Counted from the stretch's first letter, positions 36,501-49,259 are shown. The stretch is DNA of 64,000 nt from Parasponia andersonii (GCA_002914805.1 JXTB01000807.1:7406-71405), one strand, 5' to 3'. Translations and numbers: made by a program. The notes: generated by a model not told the origin, from the letters alone.

Positions 36501-38614
36501 AGTATTTTTCTCTTCTTCAGTCCGGTGCAGGGTGGTTTAGACTCGAGAAATCTTTTCCACAATTATATAATGGTGTGGGTACAGGATATGGAACTTCACT
36601 TCCTTGATCTTTGCAAAGCAGAAAAGGTGTCATCTCTCTCTATATATTGATACATGTAATTGACCCCATGATTCATCATATACACATATAATGTGTCTCA
36701 GTACATATTAGTTCATCATTCCTCTGTCTCAGCTTAAGACTCAAGAGCACAGGAATCCACTATAGTAAAGTTACTTCTTTTGAATTATACTTACTGCAGG
36801 TTCCATGGTCTGGAGTGTCGACCAATCATTCCACCTCACCATTTGCTGAGGAAATGTATGAGAAGATGAGAAAAATCCTCATCGATTATGAAGTTGTAAT
36901 CAACCGATGGCCTCAGTACTCCTTGGTTCTTGAAAATGTAAGTTTTGTTTTATGCGTATTGTTAGTATAAAGATATGCCTATTGCCAACAAAGAAAAAGA
37001 GCCTTAAATCACCCTCTTTAAATTCTTAATCGACATATGGTTTACATTAGTTAGATTATATATGCATGCTACATCATGTTTTGTTCTGGAGAAGTTTAAA
37101 TTGAGTGCCTTTCTTGATTTTTGCTAGACGGTAGCAAATGTTGAAAGAGCAATCATAAAAGCACTGGAGAAGCAATACAATGATATTTTGACTCCACTGA
37201 AAGATAGCATTCCAAAGAGGCTTAATATGCAGGTTCAGAGGCTGACAAGGCGGCAATCAATGACAATATATACTGTTCCAAACCAAGTGAGTGAACCACA
37301 TAAGTTTATATATTTATTTATACATAGACACATACATGTACGTACATGTATAATATTTTACATATATAGGTGGCTGTATTAGACTTTGAGCAGATGACTG
37401 AAATAAATTGAAGTCAAAGTATATGCAACTATCTAACCAGTATTATGTTTTCGTCAGCTGGGAACTTTTTTGAACACCATGAAGAGTTTATATATGTATA
37501 GACACATACATGTACGTACATGTATAATATTTTACATATATAGGTGGCTGTATTAGACTTTGAGCAGATGACTGAAATAAATTGAAGTCAAAGTATATGC
37601 AACTATCTAACCAGTATTATGTTTTCGTCAGCTGGGAACTTTTTTGAACACCATGAAGAGAATTCTTGATGTCCTACATTGTAGAGTTGAGGACATACTG
37701 AAGGCTTGGGCATCTGTTCTGCCTGTTATGGGAGATAAGAATTCTCTCTTTGGGGAGCAGATGAATGCAGTAACAGTCCTACTAAGAACAAAATACAAGA
37801 CTTACTTGCAGGCAACAGTAGGGAAGCTGATAAGCAATGTAAACTATTTTTGCCGTGTAACCTTGTTGCATACATCTAAACAATTTATTTCCTAGCACTA
37901 GTTCTTATCTGTCATAGCAAGTGAAACTAACAAATGTGGTTTCAGTTGCAAGCGAATCGAAGCACACAACTTAAAAGGATTCTAGAGGAAACAAAGGAAG
38001 AAGATGGAGAGGCTGAGGTTCGTGAAAGAATGCAGTTGTTAAGTTTACAGCTTGTTGACTCTATATCCAATTTGCACGAAGTGTTTACTAGTCAAATATT
38101 CATTGCAACATGCCGTGGATATTGGGATAGGATGGGGCAGGTAATGAGAATTGTACTTTCCCAAGCCAAAATTTAAAAAAAAAAAAAAAAAAAAAAATCG
38201 ATATTTTGAAGTTCCAACTTCTTGGGTTCTCAGTCTTCTCAATGTTGATGCAATTCGAATTTTCCTCTTTTGAACCAGAGTGTTTTGAAATTTCTCGAAG
38301 GGAGGAAGGAAAACCGAGTCTGGTACAATGGATCCTACTATGCACTCGGGGTAAGTGACTTCGAAACAAGTTTTGCTTTTGGTGCTCCATTTCATTTTCA
38401 CGCAGTTGCTGCATTGCAAGTCTCAAACATTTCGCCAAACTGTTTTCTTTTGTAGATACTGGATGATACCTTTGCCTCACAAATGCAGCGATTGCAAGGC
38501 AATGCTCTGCAAGACAGAGATCTTGAGCTTCCTCGTTCCATAGTGGAAGCTCGGTCCATTCTTTGTAGGGACGCGGCAAATGCAACAGAAACATCTACAT
38601 ACTTCTATGTCTAG
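30177..38614 (+). CDS. Conserved plant protein of unknown function (At4g24610/At5g65440-like), 22 exons
   Basis: Coding exons: 30177-30224, 30339-30923, 31110-31390, 31490-31579, 32031-32165, 32283-32404, 32569-32724, 33062-33167, 33359-33464, 33571-33681, 33890-34053, 34135-34252, 34993-35217, 35742-35932, 36181-36348, 36521-36626, 36800-36937, 37128-37286, 37632-37838, 37946-38140, 38279-38350 and 38456-38614. They total 3642 bases, an intact frame of 1213 residues, and all junctions are GT-AG. The N-terminus MFTEGLDESAIKWIKQ and the size resemble, from memory, the Arabidopsis pair named above, sometimes given the misleading label 'pesticidal crystal cry8Ba protein'. Residues about 17-330 are low-complexity and acidic, with a ten-Asp run. 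From GQYAWQTLIAYDACIRLCLQ onward the protein is well ordered and conserved. Residues about 473-580 look beta-rich and could be C2-like (weak), and the rest looks helical. No signal peptide or catalytic motif is seen. The ATG is the first in the conserved frame. Confidence 0.87.
30543..30577 (+). repeat. (GACGAT)n coding repeat encoding poly-Asp
   Basis: The hexamer GATGAC repeats within exon 2 of the 22-exon gene and encodes a run of ten aspartates before ESIASVSDS. Length changes by one unit would keep the frame. Confidence 0.9.
37303..37661 (+). repeat. Tandem duplication (about 180 bp) spanning an intron end and an exon start
   Basis: 37303-37483 and 37484-37661 are near-identical, at an offset of 181 falling to 174 after a small gap in a TTTATTTATA stretch. 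Each copy holds intron sequence, the acceptor TTTTCGTCAG and the exon start CTGGGAACTTTTTTGAACAC through GAAGAG. Only the second copy continues into exon 19 (37632). The first copy is a decoy acceptor at 37456/37457. Confidence 0.92.
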
Positions 38615-38833
38615 CATCAAGCTTTCTCCCATGCTGACTCGATGTACTGATGTGGCATCACTTTCCTTTCTTCACGTCGTAGATCTTCCTGGATGATGAT
38701 CCATTTCACGGCATTGTTATATATTTGTAGAGCAGGAGTGTCATATCCCTTTTTGGCTTTACGATTCTTAATTCTTTGTGTAATTAGTGACGCATTGATA
38801 ATTCAGTATCTGGTTTCTTCTTCATATCAATGA

Positions 38834-38839
38834 AATAAA
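38834..38839 (+). terminator. Possible polyadenylation signal AATAAA
   Basis: AATAAA in TCAATGAAATAAATTTTC lies 220 bp after the stop codon at 38614, a usual distance for a plant near-upstream element. Positional evidence only. Confidence 0.35.
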
Positions 38840-39214
38840 TTTTCGATTTCATGTGAGGCGTGATTTTAAGCCGAGCGTTATTTGTGTAATCTTCATCGCC
38901 TTCTCACTGTAATTGTTGGCTCTTCATGAGAACGTAAAATCTATTTATGATTAGCAATGAGGAAAGAAAACAGATCCGTAGGCACAAAAGGTCAAAAGGT
39001 AAACATATTGCGAGTTCTTGTACCTGTAGGATTCATACCGAGTAAAAATTGAAACAAAAGAACAAACATGACCATTTTCAGCTGTTTTGAGAGAAAAAAA
39101 AAAAAAAACATGCGCTGCAATTTTCACCATATATATTGCTAATGCTAATTTGAGAGTTTCAGAACACTTGTGTCTGAAAATACTTGATAGCAATTCCATG
39201 AGTAATCATCAACT
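38840..39214. other. Convergent intergenic gap between the 22-exon gene and the FPA-like gene
   Basis: The stop codons lie 600 bp apart, so the 3' trailers must be short or overlap. An A run at 39096-39108 is the only notable feature. No further gene is seen. Confidence 0.6.
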
Positions 39215-42200
39215 TCAACTTCCTTTTCCTTGGATTTGCTGAAGAAGAGTCGCCGCGAGTTGTAATGTTGCTTGTAAGCGTTTCTGTGGATCCGAGTCTG
39301 CTTCCTGTGTACTAGTACTCTGCGGGTGTTGACTTCCCTGAGGCCCCTGATTGTCTCTCTGAACCATGTGAGGCACTGCAGGCACATGTGATGTCTGCTG
39401 TAACCGTTGAAATTGATCGAACTGAGGTGTTGACAACTTGGAATTCATCTGATTAACCTGTAAACCATGTTTCTGGGATGTCCTTAACATCTCTGTCTCG
39501 TTTACTGAGCTTGCCTGCCTTGAATCATCTTCAGTTGATGCACTTGGTAAGCTTCCCGACTGCCTCTGTTGCCCAAGAAGAGATGATGCTAACTGCACAA
39601 GTTGCTCTGGCTGCAGAGCTGCAATATCCTGTAGCGATGACTTTCTATTTTCAGATATTGGAATACCGGAGGTTCCACCTGTTGAATAAACAGAGCTTGT
39701 TTCTTGCGCGGCCCTTGTCATGGCCGAAGGATGCGGCTGAACTGCAGAATCAACATGACTGGCAGACGCTTGAGATGATACGGTCCTAGGACCAGAAACC
39801 GAGTTCTGTGTATGGAGAGAAGACCAGTTTGCTACAGGCCTAGGATTTCCATGGAGTGGAAACTCATGCCTGCTTTCATCAACATGGGCTGAACTAGATA
39901 TATTGCCTACTCCTGCTCTACTATAATCAGGAAAATATTTCTGTGAAGGATTAGAATGAGAAGGTGTGGATGGTCTTGGATATGATGTATTCCCCGGAAA
40001 CAACGAATTTGCATCTGCTCTTTCATGTTGTCGCTGAAAAGAAACCACATTAGAACCAGGATGCTCTAACCTCAAGACAACACCAGAGATGCTCATTTTC
40101 CCAGGTACTTTCAGCACTTTCTCTGAGAAATTTGAGGGGGGTACAAGAAACAAGGTTGTCTTTTCATCTAACTTGGCAACTGCAGCACGCTCTTTCTCCT
40201 CCAGATAATGCATAAACTCATTGTAAAATCCAATGTCAGCGTCAGTTTGAGGGACAAAGAAGACAACCCAAGCATTTGCTGCTTGGTAATAATGCTTTGA
40301 AAGCATGTCTAGCCCGGTCCTTGCAGTGCAATCCAAAAATTCAGGCCTGCATCATTGGGTTGGAACAAAAGTGATTTTAGAACTAAATGATTGTGTTTAG
40401 CAAAAATCCTAAAAATTCAGTTTGCCAATCACCACTGGATTGTGTTTAGTTGCCCGCTAAAAGATGTGTTAATATTTCCTAATTCAAATGAATCTGATAA
40501 ATGCATTAAATCACACAAAAAATTGGAACAAATTTGGACTAAATTCAGCCAATCAGCTTAATTCTAGAATTTCAATAAATTTTGAGCACCATATCACAAA
40601 ATTCAAGTTATTCATTCAATAAATGATAACCCAGAATCCTATTAAGAACAACACGAAATGCTTCCCTTTTCAAGCACATAAATACATGCAAGTCAAAAGT
40701 TTGTACTGAGATATTTAGATAAAATGATTATAAAATATTTAATAAGATTAATGCATATAATTCAGAAACACAGCAAATTGTTTATAAAGGTTAAAAATAA
40801 TTTAAATAAATAAATATGATAAAATCAGCAATTTTGTGCTGCCACATGTAACCAGAGCAGCATGGGAAAAGTGATTAATTAGCAACTATCAAAGATAAAT
40901 GGTAGCAGGCAATCAGGTCAAATAGATGAAGCCGTCCTAGTAAAATCCTCGATGGAATTCAATCCTAACAAGAAATATCCAGAAAGTGGGGCTTTTACTA
41001 CTTACAACATAATGTCAAGGACTTTTCCAACAGGAAAGCAACGAGCTCGACAAACAGGACTTCCTCCCTTAGCAATAGTCCCCTCCCATTTCCACTCCTT
41101 CAAAGAAGGAAGATCCGATTCAGGAGTCAATCGGTTTTCTTCAACAGAATTCGACAGCTGGAGACTGTCATAAGATTCTTTCCAGTGATTACTTCTTTCT
41201 CTCTGAGGTGGACCTATATTCAGTGCGCGATCAGACATCTGCTTATCGCCAAGAGGTCCAGCATCAAATTTTCTCTCCAAGCGGTCAGCTTGGGAAAAAT
41301 TAGAGAATCGCCCAGGGAAAACATGTTTCTCATGTTCATGGTCAAAGAAAGGATATTCAGGAAGCTCTTTTTCTGGTGGAAAGTAGCCGCCGGTCTTCAA
41401 TTTCTTGGCTTCATGAGAATAATGAACATCTTCCGGCAAGTCCCATGGTTCTTCATTAAATGTACTGGTCTGAGGAAACCTCTGAGAAAAATCATGTGAA
41501 TGACCACGTTTCCCTCTTGTAGGACTATGATATTCGTACATATCTTGTGACAGTCCTAGTTCAGAACCTACTTCCCTAAACCTCTGCTGCTCAGAAGTAC
41601 TATTTCCACCTGTCGATGAACTACCCTTTCTACTTAAACCATAGGGATCAAAATCACGAGAATCCAAATTTGAGAAAAGTTGAGGAGATCGAGTGTTGGG
41701 ATCGCCAGTTAAGTTCACAAACTTTTTATCCTGTCGATAGCTTTCAGAAGATCCCTGGCGACCATTTGACTTAAAATGTGGGGATGGGGGGATATTCATT
41801 GAATTCTTTACACTGTTTGACGAGCCACTTTCATTCTTCGCAAAACAAATATGTACACGGGGATTTCCAAATAATTTTCCATGAAGAGTATCTTTAGCTT
41901 CGCAAGCTGATATTACATCTTTAAATCGAACAAAGGCATAACTACGACCTGGAAATGCAGTGATATTCTCAATTTCCCCAAATGGTGAGAAAGCTCTCCC
42001 TAAAATTGTTTCATCCACATTCAGTGAAGCTGGAAACCCTACCCATAAAACTGCACTAGGCTCTGTGTTCTTATCAGCCATACTAGAATTGTCAGCATAA
42101 GTTTGGTCAGCACGAGCATGACGAGTTCTAAACTCCTTCTGTGCATAAGAAGATTCTCTTAATCCAGAGTGTTGTTCGTTTTGATACTGAGAGTGATCTT

Positions 42201-45200
42201 CGTCGTGTGATGGTGCTGGTAACTTATCCTGTGATAAAAATTCTCATCAAACTAACTGTAAAAGGAACCCATATCTCAAGCACTCAACATGTTTTGAGGT
42301 TGAATTTAAAATTTAAAAAAAGAAAAAAAATTGAATTGAAATAAGAAGTAACTAGCTTCTAATTCTACAAATTTGTAGGCTCCAAGTAAGAAGGCACCAG
42401 GTATCACACAAGGATGAAGAAAGACAAAACTACTTTTATATCTGCTCTATACACATACACCAAAAAAGGTAAAAAACCAAGATACAGAAATAGAATGCAA
42501 ATTTCAACATCAAGCCTTAATCAAATGAAGACAATGTGCAAGTAATAAACAAGACGAGATTGCTCTGCTTAGTAGACAAGGCTCATCCCATACTTGACTG
42601 ACGAGCTCGTGTGGTACNCTCGCTGTTTACAGAACGGGCGTTAAGAGCGAGTAAGCCAGCGAAGCCCTAAATTTAATGTCCCCCCTTATCACAAAATAAT
42701 GTGCTTTTCTATCATCTTCTTTATGTGCAAACATACGTGTATTGAAACATCTTCACTTTTGTTATAGTCGCAATGACACCTTATTCCTTAACTGCTCAAG
42801 ACACTAGCACTGATTCTAGACTCACAGAATGCTATATATGTACTTCTCCATGTCATCTAACAAGTTTATTTCATGGACAATAGTATAATACTCTTTTAAG
42901 TCAAGTTTGTATCATTCTGACATATCAGATGCTTATCTATAACTTGTGCTCAGCCATTTGCTTCTCAATCCACTCATCTTGGTTTCTACAGCCTGCCCCA
43001 TGCCACTAAAAATCTTTCTATTAAAAGTGAGGCTTGTCTTCAAGTATACCTGGTTATAATTTGTCTGGTTTGAGTCAATCACAATTGCAAATTTATGTCA
43101 AGTTTTTATTGTTTGAAGAGGCTTTAGGTCAATGCCATCTGCGCTCAAGCTAGTTACAACTTACTATTAGAGTAATAAACTGATTTTGTTACTATTAGAT
43201 TGATAAACTGACTTTACGCGCACTCTTTATTTGGTCATAGTTACTCTTACTAACCCTATGCATGCATTTGATGAGTCAATGGAAACAAATGACGATCCTA
43301 CTTTCACTCACAAGTAATAATCTATCGCCTAAATCAGGCAGAGAAGAATAATCTGGTGAAGTTGACCAAGTAAGAAAGTGAATTATGAAAACTGAAGTTA
43401 AGAGTGATGAGCTAATTCACAGACCAGGTGAGAGTGCCTCAAACTCACTACCAAAACGTACAGAGAAACGCCATAAGAAATTGGGTCATGGCATGAAAGC
43501 CACAAGTGCACCAACGGCAAAACTTGTTAAGTAAGGAAAGTCCATTCTAAATTGAGACAATAATAATGCGAAAAGTTTCAACCCATTAAACCACAGGCCA
43601 TGAAGCCCCAAAAGGGCTCCCATACACCTAACAGTGCACATGCTAAGCAGACCACATGGTAATTGAAACTGCAGCAACTAGTGGCACAAGAAACCCAACA
43701 ACACAACTAATTCTAACAAAGAGTAATCATGCCTTTTCAAGAGGGTCAGGGGGTCAGCCCAGTCCAGAACCTTTCAATTACAAGGACAAACATATAAACC
43801 AAGAAAAGTTCTGAACACTAATCATACGGAACGTAGATGCACATCCAAGCAACTTAATAAACTTGAGAGAACAGCAACTGTAACAAGATAAATATCTCAC
43901 TTTAACATGATCCGTAAGTGAACTACCAATGAAAAGACCCTGAAGAAAAGATAATCAAACATATATGGCAAGTACATTGTCACTGAAGCAACCCAAAAGA
44001 GAATAATGCCCGAATTTAAACAGTTGATATGATCTTCGATCCTTTCCACATAAACATAGTAATATCTCAAAGAAATAAAACTGACAAAAATTACCGTTGT
44101 TCCCTGCTGGAAAGGAATTACATGAAACGTAAGTAGCAGTTATGGCACATAAAGGAGGAGGGACATACTTATAATGCAGGTTAACTGAAATGCACATATC
44201 GCATTTTAAAAAAAAAAGGAAAAAAAAAAAAGAAAAAGATAAAACAAGAAGGTAATCAAAGACTTGAAAACAAGCAGCCTCCTGAAAAACAAGTTTAGGA
44301 TAAATGATCCACAACTTGGTACAAGACAACTTATCCAGAAAAAGAAAGAAAGCAAAAGAAAATCGGTAGGAAAAACACATCCATAAGGAGCGCAAATTCA
44401 ATTGACCATTTGAGCTTTATCCGACATGTAATAAGATGGTAAAAAAGTGTAAACACTTTATTCTCTCTCAACTTGACAAGCTCACCAAACAGGTGGTCAA
44501 TGGGAAACATGAAGTCACAAGTCAAACCAAACTATTAACTTTAAGTTGTTTCAGAAGGCCTGAGAATCTATTAATGTGTAAACAATCAACTAATAAATTG
44601 ATACCAAAGTAGCCTCGAAAGGTCATGTACCATGTAGCAAGAAGCATATTGAAAAGAATACCAAAATTACTTCTTTTTTTTGACGAAAAACGAAACTCGT
44701 AGTAATAAAGAAATTAATACAAAAGAAACCGAAATTACTTTTCTCATTAGGTATAATTTTAATTAAACAGCAACATTATTATACATATTCACGGTAACTA
44801 AAAATCTACAAAATGCAACAATCAATTAATAAATTGAAACCAATGCCACAATAAGCATGGTATTCATATGACAAATACTAGAAAAAGAATACCCAAAATA
44901 GCTCTTCTCATTTAGCTTTAGCTATGGTGTTAATTGCTGCTGCAACAAAATGCGCCACACACAGTTGAACACACCAAAATGCTGGCCTCCCAAACCACAA
45001 GCATAGTTAAAATGGCCAATACATAGAAAGGATGAAGACAACAAATAATGTTTTCTGTTCGATGTTCATTTCATGAAAGGTGCTTCATGCTTCATCTCGA
45101 ATACAAGTATATTCCACAATAAGATTCCAGCTCAGAAAGAATTAAAGAACAAATAGATAATTAATGACTTAGCAAGCATTTTAGCAAGCATCCATTAAGT

Positions 45201-48200
45201 CATTAGGATGAACAACTCTGCAAATACTTTGGACCTGGAGTTAATGGAACAGCGAGAGACAACATTGAACCTCATGATTAAGATATATACCCCCGAAAGA
45301 CAATATCTTCCTTCAACATTAATTTTTTTCTGGGGAGGGACAGTATGGGGCTAAAGGTCCAAATAAAGTGCGCTGCATGTTATGCATCTTCTGCAACTTA
45401 CATAAGTCGATTTTGATAAATACTTTAATCCATTATTCATCAAAGAACACAGGTCTGAGAACCCAGGTCACAAACAATTGCAATTTTATTGAAATTAATG
45501 GAAATAAAGCATGAAACACCAACTGCTGCATCATTGTATTGGAATGATGCATACTTATTCTCTTCATTATGAACAAGAATACGCTTATTTAGCACATAGA
45601 ACAGTGAGTAACAGCAGGCATAGGATATGCTGCAGACCAAATGTGATGCAGCTTCCACAAACTTTCACATGCAGTAACCACTGTGCATAAACAATTTGCA
45701 TATTACGCTTGTAAATAAATAGTGAAGTTTCAAAAAAAAACTGATAAGAAAATGCACGGCATTTGAATATGTCATACGAAGCATACTTTAGGTATAAGGG
45801 GGGAAAACAAGGAGATATAACTGCTATTCGTATTGCATCTTATGCTGAAACTAACATTAGTGCAAATTCGGATTAACTAAACCGCAACTTGGTGGTTAAG
45901 TAACTACATAACATGGATGATCAACATGTCAAATACACCATTCTATTTCCAACAGAGTTTCCTTCAGCCTTTTTAATCTCAGCTTGGGCAACCAAAGTGG
46001 ATGTTTGTATTGATGTGATTCTGGTTATTGCAGGAAAATCCAAGAATAAACAAAGACTGAAACTGAAATTACGTTGGAGAATGGTAACTGCATTCAACAT
46101 TTGCATGACTAAATTCCAAAATATATTGGAAATGTGCTCATATTTTCAGCACCAGAAAATCTGAGTTCAAACTTTCATCAGTCCCTCTCTAAAGAGGCTG
46201 CTTCAAAATTGGAATTTTAGTTGTCTTCATTTTTATGAAGAGTATCTCAAGTACCAGATGTTAGTGAACAGACCGCTTAATGCTAATATGGAGACTGCAT
46301 TGGTAATATCATGTCAATTTTCTTGCTTGTGCATGTTCAAGCAACGATTGAGCTCAGTTATTTGCTTTGCAATGTGGGTCGAATTATTTTGCATGTGCAA
46401 TCATTTTTTATGTCACAGTAGAAGATAATGTAACCAATATTTGAGTAGTAGAAGAACATCTAACCAATATTTGAGTTGGATAAGTTTATTAGAGCCTTGG
46501 CAGTTTTGTTATAAGTTTACACCACCAAGCCTACTGTTACAATTGTCTGTGTTTTATTATACTAACATCTAGGAACTCCATGTGGCTCATTGGAATAAGA
46601 CTGATGCTTCCATTTTATGAAATTTATGAATCCAACACCTTCAGAAAGAAACATCCGTACTTTTCAATTCAACGGTGGAAAGGGTTTATCAGGTTTTTCA
46701 CCCCAAATTTAATAGGTTAATTGATGATCTTGAAATTTTCTTCATGCTTAATTTTGCTTATTCGTTTTCTGCTAGTTTTCTTCCAATGAGGGGTTTTTTA
46801 AATTTTCTTTGCTTTCCATTTCTCATCAAATAGGCAGGTCTTTCAAATTGCCCAGGTTTTTGATTCTGTCATCATTTCATAAAAACTTTTGGAATACCAA
46901 TTCATCAGATATTTTCAAGAATATGATTGAAGTTGCAAGGTTGAAGAGCAAAATAATCTGCAAGCTATAGAGACTACTTAACAAAATTTATACAGGTATT
47001 AATATAAGCATACACATAGGCAAATGCAAATAAACACATTATCTATCTATGTGCGTGTGTTGCAGTGATGAGACCTCAATGACTGATACTTATTTTATCT
47101 ACAAGATTACTCTCACTTTAATGAATCACTTAAAAAGCAACTTCAAATGACAACATACATCAACTAAACAAGTCAGTTACAACTGCTCTTAGTGATGCAT
47201 GTGCTAAACGACTTTTTAATGAACTTCATGTTTTCTATATGGCCTAGGAATTCAAAATACATTGCTGCAAGATGGAACGAACACATTTCTTGACAATGCT
47301 ATAGGCTCTAAGATAACACCAACAATTCAGTTCAATTCTAAAAATTCTTCTCCAGAGCACTAACAAGCGTATTCGATGACATTAACCACATTCTTGTTTA
47401 TGGGGACAATAAAATAAGTTGTCTTCCCCAACTCTGTCACTTGTGGGAAATTCAAGGCCTTCTCACATTTTTTTAAAGCACTTGACAGGATATGTGGACT
47501 TCAAAATTATGAATTTTAACTTCAACTTTGATAATTCCTCCATTTCTCAGAAAACTCATCCCATCCTCATCGATAGAAATTATGCAAAAATAGAAGCAAA
47601 ACATTATTTTTGATTAAAAAAATCAGTATGCATTAATTTTTTTTAATCATGTTTAAACCGCTGCATCATGGAGTGGAACTCACTATGACAAACAACGGGT
47701 ATATGATTCTGCTGTGTTCATCATACAGTTATGAAAGAGGAAAGGAAAAAAAAAAATTCTACATTACAGGTTTTGGAAAATCTTGGAGCAACCTTCCACT
47801 GTTAACAGGCCATTCCTCATCCGTTGCAAAAAGAAAATTAAATTCTATTCTAGGTGCCATCGAGACATTCATCTTGTGACTATTAAGTGACCAAATTAAT
47901 TAAGGAATTGTTGGATTGCTCATGCTCCTGCCATTTAGCCTTGGTAGTGCACTATATAAAGACCTATGATTGCTCATGCTCCTGCCATTTAGCCTTGGTA
48001 GTGCTCTATATAAAGAACTATGACTTTTTCCATTAATGGGTTCAGAAATTTGGAGGAAAAATCCTGATAATGCCAGTTTCATGGTCTAAACCAAAAACTA
48101 TATCGTCAAGGAGAGTTGCACTTGAATTAATTTTTTGAACTTACTAATCTTTTTCACGGAGCATTTTTCTTACCAAGAGAAACACCATAAGTAGGTCAAC

Positions 48201-48886
48201 CAAAGAATTTTAGCAACTATCAACTATGGAATTGGTGGCCTTTGATTCAGCAAGAGAGATATACAGACACACACATATACTAGATATATCAACAGTACAA
48301 TAAAGAGAGATAACGAAGCAAGAGAAAAGTAAATTAGGCAAGACCAGACTAACCGCCTTGGCAAACTCAATCCTAAGCGGGTTGCCCGCAAGTGGGAAAC
48401 CTTGAAGGGCTTCAATGGCGTCGATTGCGTCTTCTTCCCTAACAAAGTTAAGGAAGGCATAGCTACGACGGGGCTGAAAAGCCACACTTTCGAGGTCTCC
48501 GAAGCGTAAGAAATGGTGGGTCAGCTCACTCTCCCCTAAATCATGAGCAAGGTTCCCAACCCAGAGGTGTCTCGACGGTGGGACTGGGGCATTGCTCTTG
48601 CCGTGGAACCTTCCTACTACTCCTCCACTTCTGCCACTATTACCAAAACGCCCACCATGACCAGACCCAGAATGGGTTATGCTCCTCTCCTCCATTCGGC
48701 GCTGGTAATCCCTCCGGAACCGGTCCCTTCCTCCTCCTCCTCCTGTTCCCATCTATGCGCCAAAAAAAAAAAAAAAAACAACAACATTTTTAACAGATCC
48801 ACCATATTCAAAAAAAAAAAAAAAAAAAAAAGAAGAAGAAGAAGGAAAGGACTGAGACGTATCAGGTGGAATACGAGACTTACCAT
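39215..48886 (-). CDS. FPA-like RNA-binding protein with two RRMs and a SPOC domain (SPEN family)
   Basis: Exons in reading order: 48886-48884 (ATG only), 48752-48354, 42228-41006 and 40346-39215, giving 918 residues, or 917 from the ATG at 48752. RRM1 occupies residues about 61-133 (RNP2 LWVGNL, RNP1 RRSYAFLNF). RRM2 lies near 190-265 (VLWVGFP, GRSYAFVRF). A Ser/Arg/Gly-poor charged linker follows, then a SPOC domain at about 515-660 (CRARCFPVGK, CTARTGLDMLSKHYYQAA, VVFFVPQTD) and a Q/S-rich tail ending in LQATLQLAATLLQQIQGKGS. SPEN/FPA proteins act in the nucleus in RNA 3'-end formation and silencing-linked flowering control. With two RRMs rather than FPA's three, it is closer to the second plant RRM-SPOC group (At4g12640 type, from memory). 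Intron 2 is 6.1 kb. Splice phases agree at every junction. Confidence 0.87.
46418..46479. repeat. 30-bp imperfect tandem repeat, two copies
   Basis: GTAGAAGATAATGTAACCAA and GTAGAAGAACATCTAACCAA start at 46418 and 46448, each followed by TATTTGAGT. Confidence 0.75.
47914..48021. repeat. 54-bp tandem repeat, two copies
   Basis: GATTGCTCATGCTCCTGCCA starts at 47914 and again at 47968. Each copy ends with CTATATAAAGA(C/A)CTATGA and they differ at only a few bases. It lies in the large intron of the FPA-like gene. Confidence 0.88.
48753..48883 (-). other. First intron of the FPA-like gene, between two ATGs
   Basis: Reading the minus strand, CACAATG/GTAAGTC at 48884 is a near-perfect donor and TTTTTTGGCGCATAG at 48753 is an acceptor with two long T runs before it (the A runs at 48761-48778 and 48811-48831). 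Exon 1 ends with ATG and exon 2 begins with ATG. Confidence 0.75.
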
Positions 48887-49259
48887 TGTGCCAGAAACTC
48901 AGTGAAACTCCACCAAAAGCTTCATAAACAAACTTAGTTAAGAGATTCGAAGTTGAAGCTAAATCTACTCGAAGGTTTTTCTCCCAATTTGGTTAGAACA
49001 TTACAGCAAAATAAATAAATAAATAAATAAAGAAGAAAAAGGTGAAAAATGGGTATCGGAGCAAAAATGAATCTTCAAAGAGTGATCAGTATCGGAGATG
49101 AAAGAGAGAGACTTGGGGAAAAAAGCCACTGCGCAGTGCGCACTCCTAAATTTCCTAATTTTATTTTTAGGGTTTCCAATTTCTGTGCTCGCTTCAAATC
49201 GTAGTAACGATGGTGTATGAGTTTTTCTTTATTTTTGTTATAACAAGTGCCTGTCATTA

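Larger units (their letters stand above)
42229..48353 (-). other. 6.1-kb intron of the FPA-like gene
   Basis: The donor GCG/GTTAGT at 48353 and acceptor ATCACAG/GATAAG at 42228 join RRM1 to the next exon in phase. The interior holds only short chance frames. An N at 42618 sits beside a locally GC-richer stretch (GCGTTAAGAGCGAGTAAGCC). Two small tandem repeats (46418-46479 and 47914-48021) lie inside. No nested gene is recognised. Confidence 0.75.

Noticed and set aside
38045..38594. Minus-strand frames opposite exons 20-22 of the 22-exon gene
   Set aside because: They contain a phenylalanine run from the A tract in the intron at 38176-38198 and have no motifs.
47900..48082. Small protein with an internal repeat (LPRLNGRSMSN)
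   Set aside because: It is produced by the 54-bp tandem repeat inside an intron.
48543..48905. Plus-strand protein opposite the FPA-like first exons
   Set aside because: Lysine and arginine runs come from the T tracts of an intron; shadow of the real gene.
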